A stretch of 64,000 bases of DNA, taken from Bianquea renquensis (lineage in GTDB: Bacteria > Bacillota > Clostridia > Lachnospirales > Bianqueaceae). Below are positions 1 to 7,993 of this stretch, piece by piece. The number at the start of each line of letters is the position of its first letter. Position 1 is the first letter of the stretch. Under the pieces are notes generated by a model, which saw nothing but the letters and a program-made list of their open reading frames with translations, made no database searches and was not told the DNA's origin. The stretch is from positions 1 to 64,000 of the forward strand of contig NZ_JACRSQ010000019.1 in NCBI RefSeq assembly GCF_014384895.1, read 5' to 3'. The position numbers were made by a program, and so were the translations under genes.

Positions 1-2
1 TC

Positions 3-659
3 TGGCATGTGGACTGTGTCCGCAAGATCGGGGTAAAAGCCTTTACAGAACGTTACAGGGCTTTCTGTAAGAAGCACCACTATATCTTCCAGCCCGACAA
101 GCCTGAAAAGCTGTTCCATGCCTCCAGGGAACTGGTTGCTGTCTTTCCAAAGGAGAAGACCTACAAGCTGTTGATCCAGCAAAGCATCCAGCAGTTAAAT
201 CTTACTTCCGCGCATGTGGAACGGCTCCGCCAGGAAATGGATGAGCTGGCCTCTACGCTTCCCGAGTACAGTACCGTAATGGATATCTATGGTGTCGGGA
301 AAACCTATGGTCCGCAACTTATCGCCGAGATTGGGGATGTGTCCAGATTTACCCACAGGGAAGCGCTGACCGCCTTTGCCGGTGTTGACCCTGGTGTGGA
401 TGAATCCGGCCAACACAAGTCCAAAAGCAACAAGGCCTCCAAAGTCGGATCCGCAAGGCTGCGTAAGACATTGTTCCAGATCATGACGACTCTGCTCCAA
501 AATGCGCCGGAACACGATCCAGTGTACCGTTTTCTTGACAAAAAGCGGTCTCAGGGAAAGCCCTACTATGTCTACATGACAGCCGGAGCGAATAAGTTCC
601 TGCGGATCTACTATGGCAAGGTCAAAGAGTGCCTGCGGAACTTAGAACAGGCAGAATAG
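3..659 (+). CDS. IS110-family transposase, C-terminal part (5' end outside window)
   Basis: The frame is open from the first bases, so the gene begins upstream of the window; only about 218 C-terminal residues are visible, where full IS110 transposases have about 400. The visible part carries the Transposase_20 domain: a helix-hairpin-helix-like stretch GVGKTYGPQLIAEIGD, then RFTHREALTAFAGVDPGV and the KVGSARLRKTLFQ segment, the region that holds the serine nucleophile in this family. The RuvC-like DEDD domain expected at the N terminus would lie off the window. IS110 elements have no long terminal inverted repeats, and I cannot see the right element end in the about 200 bases that follow. 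Family assignment is secure; whether the copy is intact cannot be told. Confidence 0.9.
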   Translation, partial: WHVDCVRKIGVKAFTERYRAFCKKHHYIFQPDKPEKLFHASRELVAVFPKEKTYKLLIQQSIQQLNLTSAHVERLRQEMDELASTLPEYSTVMDIYGVGKTYGPQLIAEIGDVSRFTHREALTAFAGVDPGVDESGQHKSKSNKASKVGSARLRKTLFQIMTTLLQNAPEHDPVYRFLDKKRSQGKPYYVYMTAGANKFLRIYYGKVKECLRNLEQAE

Positions 660-808
660 CCATTATTTTCTAAATCACCCCTTTCAAAGCCGGCAGTTCT
701 GGCGGCTTAAAAGTTATGCCTTAAAATATCAAATGGATTTTTTCAAATTTTCTTCAAATATCACTTGACTTTTTATTAGCAGGCTTTCTTAAATTTTGTG
801 AAAATGGG

Positions 809-837
809 TTGTTATTTTTCTCGAATTCGGCTATAAT
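809..837 (+). promoter_or_regulatory. Promoter of the DUF4143 ATPase gene
   Basis: TTGTTA at 809-814 and TATAAT at 832-837 are separated by 17 bases. The site lies 40 bases upstream of the GTG start at 877. Confidence 0.6.
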
Positions 838-876
838 AATATTATATATTAAATTAGACGAAAGGAATGCTGTTCT

Positions 877-2100
877 GTGTATATCAAAAGACACGCTGAA
901 AAAATCGTGCAGGAGCTGTCGCAGATGTTTGGAGCCGTCCTTGTTGCGGGACCGCGGCAGGTCGGCAAAACAACTATGCTTGAAAAAATAACCTCCGACG
1001 TTGGGTATGTCACGCTGGATGATCCTATCGTCCGCGCTAGCGCTGAGGAAGAACGCGGAACCTTCTTCAAGGACAATCCGCCGCCAGTCTTTGTGGATGA
1101 GATTCAAAAAGCGCCCGCTCTGTTTGAGCAGATCAAGCTGTATCTTGACCGCGAACGGAAAAAAGGACAGTTTTTCATGTGCGGTTCCCAGCAGTTCAAG
1201 ATGATGAAGGGCGTCAGCGAATCCCTTGCCGGACGCATCGGCCTTGTCACGCTGCTTGGATTTTCCATGCGGGAAGAATACGGGATCGAATGCGATGCGC
1301 CGTTTCTTCCAACGGAGGAATACCTTTCCGTGCGGAGAGAGCAGCTTGCGGACATTGCCTATGACGAGGTCTGGCGAAGAATTCACAGAGGCCCCATGCC
1401 GGAGCTTTACAGTAATCCGGATTTTAACTGGCAGATGTTCTACGGCGCATATGTGCGCACCTATATTGACCGGGACGTGCGGGAGTTATCCGAAATCGGA
1501 GATACCGTAAAGTTTACACGGTTCATGGTCGCCGCTGCCGCATCCACCGGTCAGCTTCTGAATTTATCTTCTTTAGCACGGGATGTGGGCATCAGCCAAC
1601 CTACCGCCGAACGATGGCTCTCCATTCTTGTGGCGTCCAATGTGGTTTATCTGCTTCAGCCCTATTCTACTAACATCACAAAAAGGGCAGTCAAAACGCC
1701 GAAGCTTTACTTTCTCGACACGGGGCTTGCCGCCTATCTGACCAGATGGAACACGCCGGAGGTTTTGAAAAGCGGGGCAATGGCGGGCGCGTTCTTTGAA
1801 AGCTTCGTGATATCCGAAATCATAAAGAGCTATTACAACAAAGGGATTCTGGAACCGCCGCTGTATTTTTACCGGGACAAAGACATGAACGAGATCGATC
1901 TGCTGATTGAGGAAAGCGGTACTTTGTATCCCATCGAAATGAAAAAACACGCAGATCCGGTCAAAAAAGACACGGACGCGTTTGCTCTGCTGGACAAAAT
2001 TCCGGGAATCAGGCGGGGGGCGGGGGGCGTGATTTGTCTGTACGACAAACCGGTAACGCTTCGGGGGGACGACAGGGTGATCCCAGTAAACTACCTGTAA
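877..2100 (+). CDS. ATP-binding protein, AAA_14 plus DUF4143
   Basis: A 407-residue AAA-type ATPase. Residues 20-35 hold the Walker A loop (GPRQVGKTT), residues about 70-78 the Walker B strand (VFVDEIQKAP), and about 200-370 the DUF4143 domain with its winged-helix-like segment (DVGISQPTAERWLSIL) and a restriction-endonuclease-like fold tail (EIDLLIEESGTLYPIEMKKH). The E-x-D...E-x-K pattern in the tail resembles a PD-(D/E)xK nuclease core. I chose the GTG at 877 because AAAGGA sits ten bases upstream. Function of the family is unresolved; members are common in accessory regions and may act in nucleic-acid or defence processes. It stands alone between an IS fragment and a GNAT gene, consistent with transfer. 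Confidence 0.88.
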   Translation: MYIKRHAEKIVQELSQMFGAVLVAGPRQVGKTTMLEKITSDVGYVTLDDPIVRASAEEERGTFFKDNPPPVFVDEIQKAPALFEQIKLYLDRERKKGQFFMCGSQQFKMMKGVSESLAGRIGLVTLLGFSMREEYGIECDAPFLPTEEYLSVRREQLADIAYDEVWRRIHRGPMPELYSNPDFNWQMFYGAYVRTYIDRDVRELSEIGDTVKFTRFMVAAAASTGQLLNLSSLARDVGISQPTAERWLSILVASNVVYLLQPYSTNITKRAVKTPKLYFLDTGLAAYLTRWNTPEVLKSGAMAGAFFESFVISEIIKSYYNKGILEPPLYFYRDKDMNEIDLLIEESGTLYPIEMKKHADPVKKDTDAFALLDKIPGIRRGAGGVICLYDKPVTLRGDDRVIPVNYL

Positions 2101-2130
2101 AACAATCGCTTCCCTCCAAATAGCAAGGGA

Positions 2131-2186
2131 AGAGGGTGTCGCAAAAGCTAGGAAAAATTAGATTCATAGCTTTTGCGACACCCTCT
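2131..2186 (+). terminator. Perfect 20-bp inverted repeat, probable terminator of the ATPase gene
   Basis: The arm at 2131-2150 is the exact reverse complement of 2167-2186, with a 16-base loop, followed by TTTT. It lies 30 bases past the ATPase stop. The rest of 2101-2273 shows no other feature. The core GGGTGTCGCAAAAG also resembles hairpins seen next to transposons, so a mobile origin is possible. Confidence 0.65.
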
Positions 2187-2273
2187 TTTGCGGAACATAT
2201 CTTTTTTATGTTTCTATTCTGTGAGTGGCACATGAAAACGATTCATTCCTATATTGTTCGGTATTTCCGGTTG

Positions 2274-2864
2274 TTATTTTAATGCCTTCCGCACAGTTAC
2301 CCTATCTTCCCGTTGGGCGTATTTGTCAAAGCCACATTTTAAATACATATCTAAAGGGCCCCTGAAGTCATGGTCTGTTTCAACAAATTTCTTGTTGACA
2401 TAGGCCTCCACAAAATCGAAACCCTCATCTGCCGCATCTCTGCAAACGCGTTCCACTAATTTTGTGGCTACGCCCTTTCGTTGCATTTCCGGTGCGATCA
2501 CAAAGCAAAATATGGATTTCACCTTAATATCCGCAGGGTATTCCTCTATTGGCCAGAAGGAACGCAAATACTTGATACACAACTGACAATTCGCGTTTGT
2601 GTTGCACCATCCCACGATCTGGTTGCCGCCATAGGCAAGATAGCCCTGTAAACTGCCAGATCTGACAAAGTGTAGAGCACGCTCCCTTCTTTCCTCCCGT
2701 GTTGGAAACCAGTGGTCACCATGGCTGGTATAGGAATCATCGCTACGCCAAGTCACGCAATAGCATTTATGTTCATCTATGTTGTCGTCGTGGGGCGTTA
2801 CATCAAAAAAATGTACATACTCTTCGGCAAGGTCGGGTATCAGTTTTCTGATTTCAATATTCAT
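2274..2864 (-). CDS. GNAT-family N-acetyltransferase
   Basis: A 196-residue GNAT protein; it transfers an acetyl group from acetyl-CoA to an amine acceptor that the sequence does not reveal. The acetyl-CoA loop is visible as QRKGVATKLVERV (motif A, R/Q-x-x-G-x-G/A), preceded by the beta strand IFCFVIAP and followed by a C-terminal EAYVNKKF strand and a YLKCGFDKY motif B. It is cysteine-rich around residue 105 (NANCQLCIKYL), which is common in a clostridial subgroup. The start at 2864 (MNIEIRK) is preferred over a GTG three codons earlier because AAGGA lies eleven bases before it. It reads alone, downstream of the tRNA-Ala terminator. Confidence 0.88.
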   Translation of the reverse strand: MNIEIRKLIPDLAEEYVHFFDVTPHDDNIDEHKCYCVTWRSDDSYTSHGDHWFPTREERRERALHFVRSGSLQGYLAYGGNQIVGWCNTNANCQLCIKYLRSFWPIEEYPADIKVKSIFCFVIAPEMQRKGVATKLVERVCRDAADEGFDFVEAYVNKKFVETDHDFRGPLDMYLKCGFDKYAQREDRVTVRKALK

Positions 2865-2905
2865 CAAGACCACTTTCCTTTATCTGAAATAGCATCCCTA
2901 TCACT

Positions 2906-2934
2906 ATTATAACAAAAACCTGTCAAAAAGCAAA
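2906..2934 (-). promoter_or_regulatory. Possible promoter of the GNAT gene
   Basis: TATAAT reads on the minus strand at 2911-2906, with TTTGCT 17 bases upstream. It overlaps the terminator of the tRNA-Ala unit, so its -35 lies in the hairpin loop. Confidence 0.4.
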
Positions 2935-2958
2935 TTTTTCGCTTTTCGGCAGGTTTTT
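2914..2958 (-). terminator. Terminator of the 6S RNA / tRNA-Ala unit
   Basis: An 18-base stem (2914-2931 with 2941-2958, one wobble and one mismatch) lies just past the tRNA 3' end and is followed on the minus strand by a T-rich tract. Confidence 0.75.
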
Positions 2959-2964
2959 GCCTTA

Positions 2965-3037
2965 TGGACGAGAAGGGATTCGAACCCTCGGCCTCCGCGA
3001 TGCGAACGCGGCGCTCTCCCAGCTGAGCCACTCGCCC
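2965..3037 (-). tRNA. tRNA-Ala (anticodon CGC)
   Basis: A 73-base cloverleaf on the minus strand. The acceptor stem GGGCGAG pairs with CTCGTCC, leaving a discriminator A. Position 3:70 is G:U, the identity mark of alanine tRNAs. The anticodon arm is CCGCG-TTCGCAT-CGCGG, giving anticodon CGC, which reads GCG codons. The T arm is GAGGG-TTCGAAT-CCCTT, with one wobble. CCA is not encoded. It follows the 6S RNA by about 30 bases with no clear promoter between, so the two are probably co-transcribed. Confidence 0.97.
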
Positions 3038-3041
3038 TTGC

Positions 3042-3065
3042 GAGGATGCGGTTACACGCATCCTC
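3042..3065 (-). other. Hairpin between 6S RNA and tRNA-Ala
   Basis: GAGGATGCG and CGCATCCTC form a perfect 9-bp stem with a 6-base loop. No U-run follows, so it looks more like a processing or boundary hairpin at the 6S 3' end than a strong terminator. Confidence 0.6.
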
Positions 3066-3260
3066 TCCCAAGATGCCGTTCCCGATCTTTTGATCCCTAG
3101 CAAATGCTAGGTGGGTGTCCGCACCGTAAGCTCTGCCTTCCGCTGCCCAAAGGGAATTAACTTGCGGCCTGGCATTACTCAGCGATATTCGATAATTAGG
3201 ACTCCCGTATTAAAGGTGTAGGTTCAAAATAACAGGCTGTCGAACATCTCAGGATTGAGT
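3065..3260 (-). ncRNA. ssrS: 6S RNA
   Basis: 6S RNA binds the sigma-A RNA polymerase holoenzyme as a promoter mimic in stationary phase. Read on the minus strand, the 5' end TCCTGAGATGTTCGAC pairs with the 3' GGCATCTTGGGA over ten base pairs (3254-3245 with 3075-3066), closing a molecule of about 195 bases. These two segments closely resemble the ends of E. coli 6S RNA as I recall them (CTGAGATGTTCG and GGCATCTCGGAGA). The internal arm CACCTAGCA-TT-TGCTAGGG also matches the conserved 3' side hairpin. Exact ends are inferred from the promoter and the closing stem. Confidence 0.85.
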
Positions 3261-3266
3261 ATACTC

Positions 3267-3295
3267 ATTATACCCGAAATCCAATGATTTTGCAA
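3267..3295 (-). promoter_or_regulatory. Promoter of 6S RNA
   Basis: On the minus strand, TTGCAA (3295-3290) and a consensus TATAAT (3272-3267) are spaced by exactly 17 bases. Transcription should start near 3260, which coincides with the 5' end predicted from the 6S closing stem. The stretch 3296-3443 beyond it shows nothing recognisable. Confidence 0.85.
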
Positions 3296-3443
3296 TAGGT
3301 ATCGGCAAGAATTTTTTGCTAACTTTTCATACAATTTACGTATTGACAGAAAAGAGTACACAACCTCCCACAACTTTGACAGGAGAATACAGCTGACTGA
3401 CCCCCATGTGGATTTCCTCGATTACAGCGCTCATCGCATCCCT

Positions 3444-4115
3444 TCAAAAGAGATTCAGGTCTTCCAGATAGTGACAGTAGATCCGGTCAATTCGCTCCGG
3501 CACCCTTCGCTCTCCAAGATGGGTGAAATAGCACTGTAGCGCCTCGTCCAGCATGACCACATAATTGCTCAGATACTGCGCAACCTCCTCCTCGTCGGCA
3601 CCCTCCAACGGCACCTCGGAGCTGATCAGCTCTCTGGCAAACTTATTGTTGGAATCCGTCGACACCTGCACCATGATCGGTTGATTATGAAACTCCTGAA
3701 AACGGTGCTCGTCGATCTCCGACAACATTTCAAAAAAGTTAGTCAAATGTTGCAGCAAATCCTCAGACGTGGACCTGGATGACACCTTGAGGACGGCGTG
3801 CTGCCCGTCATCCTGATTGGTAAACTCAAAGCTGTACTTGATACCCGGGTTGTACTTATATCTGAGATAGGTGGCGAACTGAACCCCGCCAGAATCGGAA
3901 CGAACCTTGACTTGCAGGGGACGGCTCTTCTGGACTCGGTCCGCAACCTGTTCCATGATACTGCGGATCTTCTGTTCCGGCGTCGCCATTCCGACTTGCT
4001 GGGCCAGGAGATGGTCGATTAGCTGTGAACGGCTCATCCCTTCCTGATAGGCAATCTGGTCTATCTTTTCCACCACCTGATCGGTTAGAATAAGACTATA
4101 CATACTCTTCTTCAT
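3444..4115 (-). CDS. Ribbon-helix-helix (CopG/Arc-like) protein of unknown role
   Basis: A 223-residue protein. The first 45 residues fit a ribbon-helix-helix DNA-binding fold: a strand MYSLILTDQVVEKIDQIA and then EGMSRSQLIDHLLAQQV, with the usual MSRSQLID turn. Residues 60-130 carry a basic, beta-rich block (YLRYKYNPGIKYSFEFTNQ), and the C-terminal half is acidic and helical; I recognise no family there. RHH repressors are usually 45-100 residues, so this is a long form with an added sensing or partner domain. AGGAGGT lies eleven bases before the ATG. It is monocistronic with its own consensus promoter and a leader of about 160 bases, which suggests tight control. A transcription factor is inferred; its targets are unknown. 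Confidence 0.72.
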   Translation of the reverse strand: MKKSMYSLILTDQVVEKIDQIAYQEGMSRSQLIDHLLAQQVGMATPEQKIRSIMEQVADRVQKSRPLQVKVRSDSGGVQFATYLRYKYNPGIKYSFEFTNQDDGQHAVLKVSSRSTSEDLLQHLTNFFEMLSEIDEHRFQEFHNQPIMVQVSTDSNNKFARELISSEVPLEGADEEEVAQYLSNYVVMLDEALQCYFTHLGERRVPERIDRIYCHYLEDLNLF

Positions 4116-4131
4116 CAGAACCTACCTCCTC

Positions 4132-4147
4132 GCCGGCCAATGCCGGC
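4132..4147 (-). promoter_or_regulatory. Hairpin next to the Shine-Dalgarno site of the RHH gene
   Basis: GCCGGC is repeated in inverted form around a 4-base loop, ending two bases before AGGAGGT on the minus strand. Together with a longer stem in the leader (4244-4254 with 4194-4203) it could modulate translation start. Confidence 0.4.
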
Positions 4148-4280
4148 CTTTCATAATCAAGCGGATGCTCTCAATCCACTTCGCTTCTAACACCTAACCG
4201 AATCGCTAGCCAACACAACCCATTGAAAGCTGGGACTTTTTCAATTCGGCTAAGGGGGAAAACTCTCTTCCCCTGCTAAT

Positions 4281-4309
4281 ATTGTATCGCAAATCAATTA
4301 ATTTGTCAA
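4281..4309 (-). promoter_or_regulatory. Promoter of the RHH gene
   Basis: TTGACA (4309-4304) and TACAAT (4286-4281) on the minus strand are 17 bases apart. The leader from about 4275 to 4116 contains no open frame; it holds the two stem-loops noted with the neighbouring hairpin entry. Confidence 0.75.
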
Positions 4310-4335
4310 TTCTTTTATATAACTATAGTGTTATA

Positions 4336-4369
4336 AAACGGCTGCCTCCCAATACGAAAGCAGCCGTTT
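4336..4369 (-). terminator. Terminator between the glycan operon and the RHH gene
   Basis: AAACGGCTGC and GCAGCCGTTT form a perfect 10-bp stem with a 14-base loop, followed on the minus strand by TTATAAC. It lies about 120 bases past the AraC-type gene. No gene is visible from 4370 to 4488. Confidence 0.7.
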
Positions 4370-4488
4370 GTACACGCGTCAGACGCCCCTGCCAACGGAG
4401 AACCCACTGCGCAAAATTCGTATATCAGATTGCAACGGGGCGACATTTTGGATCCATGTCATTCCATACCCGTCAGCAGACAGCGAAT

Positions 4489-6723
4489 CTATCCTCTGGG
4501 AAACTGGGAGGGCGTATAGCCCATTACCTTTTTATAGGCTCTCCGGAAAGAATGTGGACTCAGATAGCCCACCTGCTCCGAAATTTCCTGGATAGAGAGA
4601 GTTCCAGCCGTTATCAACTCATTCGCCTTTTTTATACGCAACTGTTCTACGTAGCTCTGAAAATTCTGTCCCAGGTGCTTTTTGATTCGGGTGGACAGAT
4701 GGCTCTCAGACATATGATATTTTAACGCGATGTAGCTTAAACTTATATCATACCGCATATAGTTCTCCTGTATATACTCTAGAATCTCTTTCATGTTTTT
4801 ATCGGCGTTGTTTTCACTCTTCTTTCGAATTTGCAGACTAATGGTACGGCACAAATTCCCGGCCTGTGCAAAAAACGCTTTGGGTTTTTCGATCTGGAGC
4901 AGATTGTCTATCTCTGAAGCCAGCGAGCTGTCATCATTGCAATTCAGAATCGTTCCAACCAGCTGCGCGTACAGCAACTTCTGCATCGAAGCGGATAAGC
5001 TTTGATCCTTAAAGTTATTATCATAAATTTCTTGAAGCAGCTGATCGATCCCCTTTAGATCATTGACAAGGATTAGATTGATCAGCTTTTGTTGCTCCTG
5101 TATAGAATAACAATAGCGAATAAAATTAACCGACTTATCCGCAATATATAAGAAATGGGCATCCAATTCATTATTGGAATGAACGTCCAACAGTTGCAAT
5201 GCACTTTCGAAGGACTTATTGATATACAACAAATCATCACAAGCACAGCCAATATAAATAACTGCTTTTACCTGATAAATATTCAGCAGCGTCCGGTAAA
5301 TATTGCTGAACAGATCGGCGATAGATTCTTCGTCATCGGTATCATTCTGATACAATATGAGGAAACGGTTTGTTTCATCGGCAACCGCACAGGGGAGCAA
5401 GTCGTGATAAGGCATAATTGCCTGTAGCACAGCCTGCAGTTGAATCGAAAGCTGATTTTCTGGGAAGGCCAGATAGATTCCCCGAAAACTGGAACCCCAG
5501 ATTGATATATCCATATCGCGGACAAATTTTTCTAGCGCCGCATGATCCGGAAAACCGCCAGCTGCCAACCTGGAAAACAGGATGCCCTGAATTTGAGATT
5601 TCTGTTCCTGTACCTTAGTGGACAAGTCGGCATTATCAAATAAGAGCCCCGATACAGCATCGTCAATTTGACGGATGCCGTCATATTTCCAAGCAGACTG
5701 CCGTTTCCAGACAAGTCGGTCTGCGATGCGAAGCAGCTGCTTGTGCTGCCGGCCGAACAGGTAGCTGGCTAATACCATACTGGCACCGCACAGCACAATC
5801 AGGCTGATAATAATCACACGCAGGACGTCACTGGACTGTTTTTGAATCACTGTCATGGGGGTAGCCACTGTAAAGATCAGATTCTGTTTCTCGGACACAC
5901 AATACGAAACAAACATATGCGTACCGTTTATGGTATGTTGAAAGCTGGTAGTTTCCCGCTCCGCCATATACAGTCCTTCCGGAACCTGTTCCTGCTCCCC
6001 GTTCAATGAGATAAGCATCTCCCCATTTTTGTTGAATAACAACACCTGATTGTCATTGGCGCTGAAATCCGGGAATAGCAGAGTGGCTATCCGATTACTG
6101 TTGACCCGGAAGAATGCAACCCCGATAATCTGCTGTGTGACAGGGTGCCGCACGGGGTATGGATAGATCAGAGTAGGCTCCTGCGCAGAGCCGTACTTCA
6201 TCGTCCTCGAGGGAAGCAGCGAACCATAGCTGTGAGTCTGCAGGACCTCGCTCTCCCATTGGAAGTAATCCCAGTCGCCATACTGGTAATAACGTTTATA
6301 GTAAAGTTCTCCGTTGGGAAATCCCTGCTGAGGGGCAATGATCGAATGGTTTTCCATACTATACAAAAAATACCCATCAATCAGGTTATTGAAATCCTTG
6401 ATTACCGGCAGGTTGCTTTGCAGCTTTGACATAGAAACGATCAATTCTTGACGGTCACTTTCCGAAATTTGCAGAAAATCGACAATATCCTGGTCTGTGC
6501 TTAAAAGAGTGGCCAAATCCATCACATTTGCCAGACTGCCTTCGACGGTTTTCATTGCATTCTGAACCAAACGCATATTGGATTTTTTTGCCTGCTCCAA
6601 AAGCGTATTGTAAACCAGGACATAGGTAATGCAGCCCATAAACAACATAGTAATAATCAGTATGAAAAACGAAAGCGATAATTTCCAAAATAAAAGGGGC
6701 TGTCTGTTCTTTTTATTTTTCAT
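4489..6723 (-). CDS. Membrane-bound AraC-family regulator with extracellular sensor
   Basis: A 744-residue one-component sensor. A first membrane helix spans about residues 13-36 and a second about 302-323; between them lies an extracellular domain of about 265 residues of the dCache type. A cytoplasmic linker runs from 324 to about 635. The last 105 residues carry two AraC helix-turn-helices (SLSYIALKYHMSESHLSTRIK and SIQEISEQVGYLSPHSFRRAYKK). Such YesN/LplR-like proteins sense a sugar or its transporter outside the cell and switch on the neighbouring operon. It is the last gene of the leftward glycan operon, 19 bases after the sialidase. The ligand is unknown; control of the upstream importer and hydrolases is inferred from position. 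Confidence 0.87.
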   Translation of the reverse strand: MKNKKNRQPLLFWKLSLSFFILIITMLFMGCITYVLVYNTLLEQAKKSNMRLVQNAMKTVEGSLANVMDLATLLSTDQDIVDFLQISESDRQELIVSMSKLQSNLPVIKDFNNLIDGYFLYSMENHSIIAPQQGFPNGELYYKRYYQYGDWDYFQWESEVLQTHSYGSLLPSRTMKYGSAQEPTLIYPYPVRHPVTQQIIGVAFFRVNSNRIATLLFPDFSANDNQVLLFNKNGEMLISLNGEQEQVPEGLYMAERETTSFQHTINGTHMFVSYCVSEKQNLIFTVATPMTVIQKQSSDVLRVIIISLIVLCGASMVLASYLFGRQHKQLLRIADRLVWKRQSAWKYDGIRQIDDAVSGLLFDNADLSTKVQEQKSQIQGILFSRLAAGGFPDHAALEKFVRDMDISIWGSSFRGIYLAFPENQLSIQLQAVLQAIMPYHDLLPCAVADETNRFLILYQNDTDDEESIADLFSNIYRTLLNIYQVKAVIYIGCACDDLLYINKSFESALQLLDVHSNNELDAHFLYIADKSVNFIRYCYSIQEQQKLINLILVNDLKGIDQLLQEIYDNNFKDQSLSASMQKLLYAQLVGTILNCNDDSSLASEIDNLLQIEKPKAFFAQAGNLCRTISLQIRKKSENNADKNMKEILEYIQENYMRYDISLSYIALKYHMSESHLSTRIKKHLGQNFQSYVEQLRIKKANELITAGTLSIQEISEQVGYLSPHSFRRAYKKVMGYTPSQFPRG

Positions 6724-6742
6724 TATCGTCCGCTCCTCCGAT

Positions 6743-7828
6743 TTAATTCTCCAGGCTATCCGCAGTCAGCCAGCTGAACGGTACTTTTACAAAAACCAAC
6801 CGATGAAATCCTAGTTGCGCCGTGTTCTCGGTCTCCTGCTCATAAAGACAGTAGATCCAATTTCCGTCCTGAGACACGGCTACATCCGAATAGCCGGCGT
6901 ATTTGTCCAAAAGACGGGCATAACTCCACGTTTCGCCGTCATCTGCTGACAGCCGAAGCGTAAGCAGGGTGCGGGCATGGGAAAAATTATTTTCCTTACA
7001 GGGAAAGTTGGCGCAATTTGAAAACACAACACCGCGTGAAAGATGGGCTTGCGGATTTTGAAGCTTACAGATACTGCCAAAACAGATGGGATCCGGCAAC
7101 GCAGTGTCAAAAACTGGCTCAGAGAAGGAATGTGCGTCATCAGACCGCGCCACTGCTCGGTAAAAAGTGTCACCCATGTGCCGGATATTGATCACAACGG
7201 TGCCGTCAGATTTTTGGAACAGGCAGGCTTCATTTGGGTTGATAACCCCTCCGCCGTCTGGAATTATTTTCCCTGGAATCCAACTTCTCCCGCTGTCCGC
7301 GCTGAGCAGGGTCGCCGCCACTGAAGGGCTGTGCGCCCGCACATCCTTTCCATTTGCCATCCACACCGAAAGCAAAAGACGGCCGTCCTCCAGCTCTATT
7401 CCATGCCCCGGTCCGAGGGCCATGACCTTCCAGGGATATTGGTCTCGAAATCCGTATACGTACTGCGTTATTTCCACAGGATCGGAAAAACTGTGGCCAT
7501 CGTCCTTACTGATTTGATGGAAACAGCGGCCGTAATCCATCTGCCACAAAAAATGGACATCTCCGTTTCGGCATGCGATCATCACGGGATTGTTGACTGT
7601 CTCTCCATGCTGAGACATGGCGATTGCACGGAAAGGTTCCCAAGTGTCTCCGCCGTCCTCGCTCCGCATCAGACCAATCCCGTGAGCGGACCAGTCTCCC
7701 GAACTGTCCCGCATCTCAAAATAAGCAAGCAGACAGCCTCTCGCCGTCAAAACCAGGCCCGGTATGCGACTGTTGGGTAAAGAAGTATGCGCGCAATCGG
7801 CCAAAACTTTCTTTATAATTTCCGGCAT
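6743..7828 (-). CDS. Sialidase (GH33-type BNR protein), probably cytoplasmic
   Basis: A 361-residue exo-alpha-sialidase; it would release terminal sialic acid from glycans. Near the N terminus is the RIPG motif that gives the first arginine of the catalytic triad, followed by RSEDGGDTWEP, a textbook Asp-box. Further Asp-boxes read SKDDGHSFSDP, SADSGRSWIPG and SADDGETWSYA. NEACLF (acidic partner) and GYSDVAV (nucleophilic tyrosine region) match GH33 positions. No signal peptide is present. I chose the ATG at 7828 rather than the frame opening at 7894 because GAGGGTGG lies just upstream only of the former. It shares the operon with an N-acetylneuraminate lyase, which uses the released sugar. 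Confidence 0.85.
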   Translation of the reverse strand: MPEIIKKVLADCAHTSLPNSRIPGLVLTARGCLLAYFEMRDSSGDWSAHGIGLMRSEDGGDTWEPFRAIAMSQHGETVNNPVMIACRNGDVHFLWQMDYGRCFHQISKDDGHSFSDPVEITQYVYGFRDQYPWKVMALGPGHGIELEDGRLLLSVWMANGKDVRAHSPSVAATLLSADSGRSWIPGKIIPDGGGVINPNEACLFQKSDGTVVINIRHMGDTFYRAVARSDDAHSFSEPVFDTALPDPICFGSICKLQNPQAHLSRGVVFSNCANFPCKENNFSHARTLLTLRLSADDGETWSYARLLDKYAGYSDVAVSQDGNWIYCLYEQETENTAQLGFHRLVFVKVPFSWLTADSLEN

Positions 7829-7993
7829 TTGTCCCACCCTCTTATAGTCCCCCACCCAAACATGATATATTTTCCGTTCCGGCCACTGATGCATATCGTT
7901 TTGGTTTCAACGATGAGGGGACCGTTTCAACGCCTACTGTATAAAATTTACTATAATTTTATCATACAGAAACATAAAGGTCAATCATAATCA

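Noticed and set aside
754..1386. 210-codon open frame on the minus strand
   Set aside because: It lies opposite the DUF4143 ATPase, whose Walker motifs and ribosome site prove the plus strand; the antisense translation has no recognisable domain.
3065..3260. SRP (4.5S) RNA instead of 6S RNA
   Set aside because: The GGAA-tetraloop hairpin and symmetric loop expected of SRP RNA domain IV are absent, while both ends match 6S.
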